The position numbers and the translations under genes were made by a program. The notes under the pieces are model-generated. The model saw nothing but the letters and a program-made list of their open reading frames with translations, was not told the DNA's origin and searched no databases. This document shows, piece by piece, positions 57,949 through 64,000 of a stretch of 64,000 nt of DNA; position 1 is the stretch's first letter; each line of letters starts with the position of its first letter. The stretch is from positions 1 to 64,000 of the forward strand of contig CAZCTC010000044.1 of NCBI GenBank assembly GCA_964501335.1, given 5' to 3'. The stretch is from CAZCTC01 sp964501335. Its GTDB lineage: Bacteria; Chloroflexota; Anaerolineae; B4-G1; SLSP01.

Positions 57949-58360
57949 CGGGGATCACCTCCTGGCTGATGCGAGCGCGGGGGCCGTACATTCCGCTGCT
58001 CCGTTCCCAGAATGCAAAGCGGGCCACATAGATCAGGTAGCCCAGATAGGTCACGCCGGCGAGGCCGAGGGCCCAGATGCTGAGGCTGTAGAGCAGAGCG
58101 CCTTCGGGATCGGGGGTATCGAGGGCGAGCGTGAAGAGAATGCGGTAGCCGATGCAGATCGCGGAGACGGCGCCGATCATGCCGAGGGAAAGAGGCAGGG
58201 TGGCATCGCGGTCGTCAGGCTTGTACCAGGCGAGGAGGGCGGCCACGGGGAAGGCCGTGGCGAGCAGCCAGCGGTATCCACCCGGCAGGACGATCAAAGC
58301 GGCCAGGTGGATCAGGCCGACGATTAAGATGCGGAAGTCAAAGAGCTTACGGTTGGGCAT
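57923..58360 (-). CDS. Polytopic membrane protein heading the operon
   Basis: A 145-residue protein with about four hydrophobic segments (about 10-28, 32-46, 57-78, 88-112) and a basic C-terminus. GGAGG lies 5 nt before ATG 58360. Its 3' end overlaps the HerA-like ATPase gene, suggesting that it is the membrane partner of the ATPase. No family recognised. Confidence 0.6.
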   Translation of the reverse strand: MPNRKLFDFRILIVGLIHLAALIVLPGGYRWLLATAFPVAALLAWYKPDDRDATLPLSLGMIGAVSAICIGYRILFTLALDTPDPEGALLYSLSIWALGLAGVTYLGYLIYVARFAFWERSSGMYGPRARISQEVIPDVKRIQRR

Positions 58361-58376
58361 GAAAGCCTCCGGGACA

Positions 58377-58419
58377 ACAAAAAAAGGGGGAGACGTGGTG
58401 TAACCACGTCTCCCCCTTT
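58377..58419 (-). terminator. Attenuator-like Rho-independent terminator before the operon
   Basis: On the - strand, AAAGGGGGAGACGTGG pairs with CCACGTCTCCCCCTTT and is followed by at least six T. It lies 17 nt before the first start codon of the - strand operon and downstream of its promoter, so it must be bypassed for operon expression. Confidence 0.85.
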
Positions 58420-58554
58420 AGTCTCCTTGAAAGATCAAGGCCATGCGGCTGGCGAGCACTCCGCTTACTTTTGCTGATCCGGGCGACCCGGACTCTCTGC
58501 CCTTTGGAATTGGAGGCGGCGAGAACTCCTCCGCGTTATGGAATTGTTGAGAGA
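58420..58554 (-). promoter_or_regulatory. Structured leader of the pilus/ATPase operon
   Basis: About 130 nt between the promoter and the terminator can form stems such as GGAGG...CCTCC and GTCCGGG...CCCGGAT. It precedes an intrinsic terminator, which is the layout of a transcription attenuator. It matches no riboswitch I can name. Confidence 0.45.
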
Positions 58555-58582
58555 ATGTTACCCGGGATGGGAAAATTGTCAA
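58555..58582 (-). promoter_or_regulatory. Promoter of the pilus/ATPase operon
   Basis: On the - strand: TTGACA (58582-58577), 16-nt spacer, TAACAT (58560-58555). It is divergent from the small RNA promoter that begins 16 bp away, so the two could share regulation. Confidence 0.65.
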
Positions 58583-58597
58583 GGAGCGTGAATTTTG

Positions 58598-58625
58598 TTG
58601 TCATTTTACGGGGATGTGCTAGAGT
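58598..58625 (+). promoter_or_regulatory. Promoter of small RNA copy 2
   Basis: TTGTCA (58598-58603), 16-nt spacer ending GGGGATGTGC, TAGAGT (58620-58625). The spacer core and spacing are identical to the promoter at 5034-5061. Confidence 0.65.
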
Positions 58626-58631
58626 AATCTT

Positions 58632-58784
58632 GAGAAAAGAAGCAGCCCCGGCTCTGAATCAGCGCGGGGCTCTCGATCCAAGGCGATGGGTCCGCCCTGG
58701 TAGGCTAAGTGTAACATAGCTTGAGCGTGAATCAAATCAAGCCGTTATGCCCGCCGGACGCGAGATTGCGCCGGCGGGCTTTTT
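58632..58784 (+). ncRNA. Putative structured small RNA or leader, copy 2
   Basis: Second copy of the element at 5068-5210. Shared parts are the C-rich hairpin (58644-58670), the CCAAGGCG/CGCCCTGG stem with adjoining TAGGCTAAGTGTA (58678-58714), the GCTTGA/TCAAGC stem (58719-58742) and the terminator. It lies 52 nt before the first tubulin-like gene. The interval 58361-58836 holds no protein gene. Confidence 0.65.
58749..58784 (+). terminator. Rho-independent terminator ending small RNA copy 2
   Basis: Stem GCCCGCCGG...CCGGCGGGC followed by TTTTT, 52 nt upstream of the tubulin-like start codon. Confidence 0.8.
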
Positions 58785-58836
58785 GTGTTTACATTCAACA
58801 GCATCGTTATCGTTATATTTTTTTAAGGGAGTTGCA

Positions 58837-61698
58837 ATGCCCGATAATGAGTATGATAATTTTTTAATGCAATATAATGGATTACCGCCCGCATTAATTG
58901 TAGGGTTGGGAGGTACAGGAAAGAAGGTGGTGACCCGGTTAAAGGCGCGTTTCTACGAACAATTTAAAAAGGTTCCAGATACGGTGCGGTTGATGGCATT
59001 GGATATCGACGTTAAGGAAGATCCGTATATGTTGGGCGAGCAGGAGATTTCGTTGCTACCTGATGAAGAGATGATGGATTTAGGGGATGTGCCGGCCGGC
59101 GATATTATTCAGGAAATTAAGCGTAATCGTTATCCGGAGGTCCGTGATTGGTTCAATCCTAATGTTCCGCTTCAAGAGGCTAACCTGCGCCGGGGAGGGC
59201 AACAGAACCGTCAATTGGGGCGTCTGGCACTTTTTTGGAATATCCGGGCTCGCAATCTTTATCGGGCCTTGGAAAGTACCGTCCATTATCTTAAACAGCA
59301 AGGGTTAGTGAATAAGGCTGGAAACGTTTCGCGAGAGCGGTCCACGGATTTGGTGATTTATATGGTAGGTTCACTGGCCGGCGGGACGGGTTCTGGGATC
59401 ATGATCGACACTGCTTATTTGTTACGACGGATTGCTAATTCGATTGGGATTTTGGACAGTACTTCGGTGGTGGGTATTTTTGTGATGCCGCGACCTTTTG
59501 ATAGGGTGCGCCAGGAGGCGATTCAGCCCAATACATTGGCGGCTTTGCAGGAGTTGGATTATTTTATGAGTTGTCCGGTAGAAGCGCGGCGTTTTGATTC
59601 GATTCGTTATATTGAAGGCAGTCCGGTCAATAAAGTGGATTGTACTGAACGCCCTTTCAATGTGTGTTATTTGATTGATTCAGTTAATAGCAGAGGCGAG
59701 ATGTTATTGTCAATTGAGCAGTTGTGGTCAATGATCGTGGACGGTATGTTTTTGCTATCGGCTTCTCAGATAGGAGAAATGGCCTGGAGTAATATCAATA
59801 ATCTAAGTCAAAAGTTTGTAGGAACCCGAGTTTTTAGTAGCTTTGGCATCGCTTCATTGGTTTTCCCGGCCAATCAGATTCAGCATATTTGTGCGGCAAA
59901 AGTAGGAGCTGAAGTTATTCTGAAATTGTTAAGGCCACTTTACAGAGAAGGTGAGGATGAGTTAGTTCGTGAGTTTGATCTTTATATTTCGCGGTTTCCT
60001 TTGAGTTACAAGAGAATAGTTAACGGTCTTTCTGTGAATGAAGAAGGAAAGAAAGTTTATTCAAATTTATTGGAAAATGAGCTTTTGACGGCAGCTCGTT
60101 TGGAGGCTATTCCTAAGGATCAATGGTATATCACGGTTGTTCGGATTGTTGATGATTTGATTGCTAATGAGGAGATGATAATGCGTGAAAAAATAGAAGA
60201 AAATCGCATTAATAATCTCAATATTAGAGATATCTTAATGGAATTAAATTGTAAAGTGAAGGATTTAGTAAATGATCCCGCTTATGGTTTGAATTATGCT
60301 GTTGGGTATATTGAAAAATTTGATGATTACCTGAATAAATTGAAAGAAGATGTTGAGCGAAAAATTTCTTTCGATGACAAAAGTAGGAATGCTGTTCAAA
60401 AACGGCGGATTCTTTCTAGGGCGTATTTTGATCAGGAAGTCATCCAATCGAAACGTTTTTTAAGACAAGCCAATCCCAAAGGGGCACGGGAGGCTTATTT
60501 GCGTGATAGTAATGATTTTTTGAATTATACGCGTTCCTTGTATTTACATATCAATGCAAAAAGGTTATTGATTGAGCTTTCTGAAAAGGTGTCTTTGTTG
60601 CTAGACCAATTGAATCAATTTGTAGAAAACCTAACTTATGTACATGATGTTTATTTGCCACGTAAAAAGAAGGCGTATCATGATGAGATCGAGAAAATAC
60701 ATGATACGAGGCGGAACGTAATTATTTGTGCTCTTGATAGAGATATTGATGCCTTGTATGAGAAATATAAGGAGAAAGCTCCTTTGCTAGTGATGCGGAG
60801 CGTTCTGGTAGAAAGTATGCTGCAGGGTGGGGAAGGGGTATATGGTTTGATATCAGCTAAGGGGGAAGAGATTGGTGATAAAATCTATCAGTTTGCTTTA
60901 CAAAGTGTTAAAGATATCCTAGAAATTAAACTGGAAACGATCCTTCAGGAACGTGAACACGATCGGGAACATCCTATCGATAAATCTCAATGGCAGCGAG
61001 AATTGCACGCAAATGCGGATGTTTTCTGGAAATATACTGAAGCGGGAATGGCCCGGGATGATATTGCTACTGAGTTTTTAGTGACTGGAGTAGAAGACGC
61101 GAGATCAACAATTTATAAGTTTTTGGGGGCTCGAGAACTGAATTTCTGTTCGACGGGGGATCCTCACCGAATTACGGTTTTGAAGATGAAACATGCTTTG
61201 GATTATCGTTATACCAAGCAATATAGCGAATTCCGCCATAATTATCGAAAAGCGATATTGCAGGGATATCCTTTGCATATTTTTCCTGAATTTTCAGCAG
61301 TGGGAGAACGAGAGAAGAATATTTTCATTCAGGGGCTGGTTTACGGATTTATTACTTGCCGCGAGCCTATTTTCTATTGCACGGGAGCGGATGGGAATCT
61401 CGTGCAGCTAAATAAAACTGGGCAGAATTTATCTGATGTGCTGTGGAATTTCGCTCGGGAACGGCGTGGAAAATTGGTGGAATTTGTTGAGTCTGAGATT
61501 GAGAAGAAGCTTTATGGTCCCACTGTAACCGATGATGAGCGTTGTACGTTTTTTGAAGAGGCCCGTGAAAAAGTTGGGGATTTGAATTTAGTAAAGGAAG
61601 AAACGGATGCTGACAGTCAATTTTTAGCCATGGAATTGGAGGAAGCGTTGGAAACCCATCTGAAGTCGATTGCTAAAAAATTGAGAATCGTTTATTAA
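58837..61698 (+). CDS. Tubulin_2-family (FtsZ/tubulin-like) GTPase, copy 1
   Basis: A 953-residue protein. GLGGTGKK lies at 23-30 and the tubulin/FtsZ signature GGTGSG at 182-187 (SLAGGTGSGIMID). A long helical C-terminal region (about 400-940) follows. ATG 58837 is chosen because a longer frame would start inside the RNA terminator and AAGGGAG lies upstream. Members of this family are thought to act in membrane remodelling or as cytoskeletal partners of multi-gene systems. It is divergent from the pilus operon and preceded by the conserved small RNA. A paralog follows after an IS. Confidence 0.85.
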   Translation: MPDNEYDNFLMQYNGLPPALIVGLGGTGKKVVTRLKARFYEQFKKVPDTVRLMALDIDVKEDPYMLGEQEISLLPDEEMMDLGDVPAGDIIQEIKRNRYPEVRDWFNPNVPLQEANLRRGGQQNRQLGRLALFWNIRARNLYRALESTVHYLKQQGLVNKAGNVSRERSTDLVIYMVGSLAGGTGSGIMIDTAYLLRRIANSIGILDSTSVVGIFVMPRPFDRVRQEAIQPNTLAALQELDYFMSCPVEARRFDSIRYIEGSPVNKVDCTERPFNVCYLIDSVNSRGEMLLSIEQLWSMIVDGMFLLSASQIGEMAWSNINNLSQKFVGTRVFSSFGIASLVFPANQIQHICAAKVGAEVILKLLRPLYREGEDELVREFDLYISRFPLSYKRIVNGLSVNEEGKKVYSNLLENELLTAARLEAIPKDQWYITVVRIVDDLIANEEMIMREKIEENRINNLNIRDILMELNCKVKDLVNDPAYGLNYAVGYIEKFDDYLNKLKEDVERKISFDDKSRNAVQKRRILSRAYFDQEVIQSKRFLRQANPKGAREAYLRDSNDFLNYTRSLYLHINAKRLLIELSEKVSLLLDQLNQFVENLTYVHDVYLPRKKKAYHDEIEKIHDTRRNVIICALDRDIDALYEKYKEKAPLLVMRSVLVESMLQGGEGVYGLISAKGEEIGDKIYQFALQSVKDILEIKLETILQEREHDREHPIDKSQWQRELHANADVFWKYTEAGMARDDIATEFLVTGVEDARSTIYKFLGARELNFCSTGDPHRITVLKMKHALDYRYTKQYSEFRHNYRKAILQGYPLHIFPEFSAVGEREKNIFIQGLVYGFITCREPIFYCTGADGNLVQLNKTGQNLSDVLWNFARERRGKLVEFVESEIEKKLYGPTVTDDERCTFFEEAREKVGDLNLVKEETDADSQFLAMELEEALETHLKSIAKKLRIVY

Positions 61699-61854
61699 AC
61701 GTAACTACTTAGCGCATCGGTTGTGCAAATAGCGGCCGAAGTGAAAAAAACGGCCTCTCGACTTTTGCAGTACGTTAACAAGAGAATAGCCAAAACACCC
61801 TTAACAGGAAAAGGCAAAAGGACTACAATGCGGGAAAAACTCAGGAGGTGCAAG

Positions 61855-63273
61855 ATGTTTCCTCTGGTAGAGTTTCCGGAATTGGTAGAACATTATGCCG
61901 CTTATTTTGCCCCCGTCTTTTCGCCTGAAGGATACCTGCAATTTAAACGTTACATAAGCGGATTACTGGTATCAGAAAACAAAACCATAGAAGGGATCAA
62001 CCGCTTATTCATCGCTGAACCGCGGAATCAGAGCAGCCTTAATCGGTGGCTCCATGAAAGTCCCTTCAGTGTGGAGGCGCTGAATCGCCAACGGCTGACA
62101 CTGTTACAGGATGTAGCCGGGACTCGGTTCAAAAGGAATGGAGTCCTGAGTATCGATGATACTTTACTCCAGCACTATGGACGAAATATCGAGAAAATTG
62201 CCTATCTGTATGATCCCAGTACGGGAGCGTATGTCTGGGCCCATGATTTGGTGACCTTATATTACAGTGATGATGAAACCGATTATCCGTTGCTGTTTCG
62301 GCTCTGGGAACCTCCCGATTTGGAAGTTTTGGAACGCGAATTACGGAAGCTGAAGGTGTCCTTGAAACCGGCCAAAGAACGGCTGAAAACTAGCGAGCCG
62401 GAAAAATGGCGAAAATATCTCTTGGGGGTCTGGCAACGGCACCGCCAACAACCCGAAATCGAAGCCTTATACACCAGCAAAGTGCGGTTAGCCGGACAGC
62501 TTTTGGATGTGTGGGTGCGGACCCATCCGGACTTGCTACATCTTCCCGTCGTGTTTGATGCAGGCTACACCTATCCAGCCTTCTGTCATTATCTGGACGA
62601 AACCTTGCATTTGGCCTATGTCGGCACCTTATCGGGCTCGGATACGATCTTACTGAAGGGATTTCAGAAGCAATCCCTGACCGATTTCGCGGCCCATTTG
62701 AAGGAAGAACATCAGCAAAAGGTCCAAGCTCATCAACCACCGGTCTTTAAACCCATGACCATTGCTTACAAAGGGACCCAAGAACACTATTACAGTTATT
62801 GGACCACGCATCGGTTCCCGACCTTTGGGAAACAACGCTTGGTAATCAATCATCGCCAAGCCGACTTGGAGGACAATCCTGCCTTTTTCATTTCCAATCG
62901 CTTGTATTGGCAAGGTCCCAGTATCACCCGCTTACGGCGCCACCGCTGGTCCGTTGAAGTTTACCATGAAGAGGGCAAGGCCGAAGGGTTGGACCAGTAT
63001 CAACTACGAGACTTCGAGGCGATTACCCGTCACCTCGCTTTAGTTGTCGTAGTCTACAGCTTACTGCGTGCCGCCCAACATGACCCGAAACTCCGAAACA
63101 AACTCCAACGTCAACTCAAGTTAGATCTTGCAGGGTCCAACGGATTCTGGCAACGGGCTTCTCAGGCTCAGAGCCTGTGGAGTTTAGCCTTGTTTATCAA
63201 GGCCGGGTTGGCGGATGGCCAAAACTTGTTAACCCTGATGTCACCACTACTCCAGGCCGTTTGTCAAGGATAA
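61855..63273 (+). CDS. IS701-like DDE transposase
   Basis: A 472-residue transposase. AGGAGG lies 7 nt before ATG 61855. VLSIDDTLLQHYG (first Asp), VFDAGYTYPAF (second Asp region) and HRWSVEVYHEEGKAEGLDQY (Glu region) are in the expected order for an RNase H-fold DDE enzyme, with YQLRDFEAITRHLALV closing the core. The frame appears intact. The family name is by motif resemblance; IS4-related groups are the alternative. Confidence 0.8.
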   Translation: MFPLVEFPELVEHYAAYFAPVFSPEGYLQFKRYISGLLVSENKTIEGINRLFIAEPRNQSSLNRWLHESPFSVEALNRQRLTLLQDVAGTRFKRNGVLSIDDTLLQHYGRNIEKIAYLYDPSTGAYVWAHDLVTLYYSDDETDYPLLFRLWEPPDLEVLERELRKLKVSLKPAKERLKTSEPEKWRKYLLGVWQRHRQQPEIEALYTSKVRLAGQLLDVWVRTHPDLLHLPVVFDAGYTYPAFCHYLDETLHLAYVGTLSGSDTILLKGFQKQSLTDFAAHLKEEHQQKVQAHQPPVFKPMTIAYKGTQEHYYSYWTTHRFPTFGKQRLVINHRQADLEDNPAFFISNRLYWQGPSITRLRRHRWSVEVYHEEGKAEGLDQYQLRDFEAITRHLALVVVVYSLLRAAQHDPKLRNKLQRQLKLDLAGSNGFWQRASQAQSLWSLALFIKAGLADGQNLLTLMSPLLQAVCQG

Positions 63274-63296
63274 ATCCCGAGCAAGCGACTTCAACT

Positions 63297-63332
63297 CCTT
63301 CATTTATTGCGAAAAAATGAAGGGGGCAGATT
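63297..63332 (+). terminator. Terminator after the transposase
   Basis: CCTTCATTT pairs with AAATGAAGG and is followed by GGGCAGATTTTT. It ends the transposase transcript inside the element. In 63274-63578 I see otherwise only the IS end and the upstream region of the next gene. Confidence 0.65.
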
Positions 63333-63578
63333 TTTGTTGCTCCAAGGCCGATTCTACAGTTCTCTTTTCCTGTTTAAAAGGCTGTGTTGGCTATCTTTGT
63401 TAAGGTGCAAAAGTCGAGGGGATTTTTCGATGAAAAACTCGGGATTCTGTTGTACCCACATTTTTTCGCTGTAGCTCTTCACGAAATTTGTGGAAGAGCC
63501 AGTTCTAATGTTTTCTTGAATGGATTAACGTTACATTTAACGGCAATGTTATTATTATTTTTTTGAGGAGAATCCACA

Positions 63579-64000
63579 ATGCTTGACGATGAGCGCAACA
63601 CTTTTGTAATTCGAGATGAAGAGTTATTGCCTATGTTAATTGTAGGGTTGGGGGGTACAGGAAAGAAGGTGGTGACCCGGTTAAAGGCACGTTTCTACGA
63701 ACAATTTAAAAAGGTTCCAGATACGGTGCGGTTGATGGCATTGGATATCGACGTTAAGGAAGATCCGTATATGTTGGGCGAGCAGGAGATTTCGTTGCTA
63801 CCTGATGAAGAGATGATGGATTTAGGGGATGTGCCGGCCGGCGATATTATTCAGGAAATTAAGCGTAATCGTTATCCGGAGGTCCGTGATTGGTTCAATC
63901 CTAATGTTCCGCTTCAAGAGGCTAACCTGCGCCGGGGAGGGCAACAGAACCGTCAATTGGGGCGATTGGCGTTTTTCTGGAATTTGCGGGCGCGTAATCT
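63579..64000 (+). CDS. Tubulin_2-family GTPase, copy 2 (truncated by window end)
   Basis: Starts ATG 63579 after GAGGAG and runs off the window. After a divergent start (MLDDERNTFVIRDEELLPM) it is almost identical to copy 1: 63636-63964 matches 58894-59222 with two differences in 329 bp. It then diverges again to about 70% DNA identity. Upstream sequence (AACGGCAATGTTATTATT) resembles that before copy 1, so the promoters or leaders were duplicated too. It probably encodes a second subunit of the same filament or a specialised paralog. Confidence 0.85.
   Translation, partial: MLDDERNTFVIRDEELLPMLIVGLGGTGKKVVTRLKARFYEQFKKVPDTVRLMALDIDVKEDPYMLGEQEISLLPDEEMMDLGDVPAGDIIQEIKRNRYPEVRDWFNPNVPLQEANLRRGGQQNRQLGRLAFFWNLRARN

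Larger units (their letters stand above)
61709..63470 (+). mobile_element. IS701-like insertion sequence between tubulin paralogs
   Basis: A DDE transposase is flanked by imperfect inverted repeats: CTCGACTTTTGCA at 61757-61769 and its complement at 63404-63416, with matching continuing inward for about 60 bp (TTAACA, ATAGCC, AACAGGAAAAG). The 37-bp left outer end (61709-61745) recurs inverted at window bases 1-37, which sets the left border. The right border is uncertain, about 63420-63480. It separates two tandem tubulin-like genes. Confidence 0.75.

Noticed and set aside
32959..58360. Complete conjugative element with relaxase
   Set aside because: No relaxase motif (HUH or related) and no VirD4-like protein was found in any gene of the operon. 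Transfer function remains a hypothesis.
32959..58360. Secretin gene for a diderm Tad system
   Set aside because: No secretin-like protein is encoded. The absence is consistent with a monoderm envelope rather than a missed gene.
58377..58554. Known riboswitch (c-di-GMP-I, fluoride, guanidine-I) upstream of the pilus operon
   Set aside because: None of the consensus elements I remember for these classes is present. Only the leader-terminator layout is supported.

Overview
The window looks like a Chloroflexota (Anaerolineae-like) bacterium, probably from a metagenome scaffold. This is inferred from a Tad pilus locus with no secretin, families of short palindromic intergenic repeats, STAND/TPR proteins and a GC-rich core broken by AT-rich cargo. 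No rRNA or tRNA was seen, so the taxonomy is tentative. Three 100-N gaps, all in one tandem-repeat gene, show that the sequence is a scaffold.

Region 1 (1-32.9 kb, mostly + strand) is a defence island. It opens with the end of an IS copy and a STAND NTPase with many TPRs. A putative small RNA follows, then an Hma-type (helicase-methylase-ATPase) anti-phage locus: a SNF2 helicase with DUF3883, a DUF1156 DNA methyltransferase, and a DUF499 ATPase with an N-terminal Swt1-like HEPN domain. AT-rich cargo sits between these GC-rich core genes: a SUKH protein, a membrane protein, a PD-(D/E)XK-like gene split by an IS3-family element, a NACHT-HEAT protein, and a PIN-like/coiled-coil/membrane protein. 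A membrane-anchored MEMO-family protein, a TPR membrane protein and a lipoprotein come next. A tyrosine recombinase with nearby inverted-repeat sites marks a likely island edge.

Region 2 (33.0-58.4 kb, - strand) is one long, tightly coupled gene string. It encodes a HerA/VirB4-like ATPase with a disordered insert of about 470 residues, several ParA/TadZ-like proteins, CpaB, TadA, TadB, TadC, an Flp pilin, TadE/TadG-like minor pilins, a prepilin-peptidase-like protein, surface proteins, and two OB-fold proteins resembling SSB and PriB. Combining a Tad pilus with a DNA-pump-type ATPase and ssDNA-binding proteins suggests either an elaborate adhesive pilus or a Tad-based DNA-handling apparatus. 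Its expression probably starts at a promoter near 58.57 kb with a leader and attenuator-like terminator. A second leader and terminator lie at 38.1-38.35 kb.

Region 3 (58.6-64 kb, + strand) has a second copy of the small RNA, divergent from the Tad operon. It is followed by two tandem Tubulin_2-family genes separated by an IS701-like insertion. The two tubulin genes share a 329-bp tract with only two differences, inside otherwise diverged sequence. The shared RNA element ties the helicase at 5.3 kb and the tubulin gene at 58.8 kb to similar transcription units.
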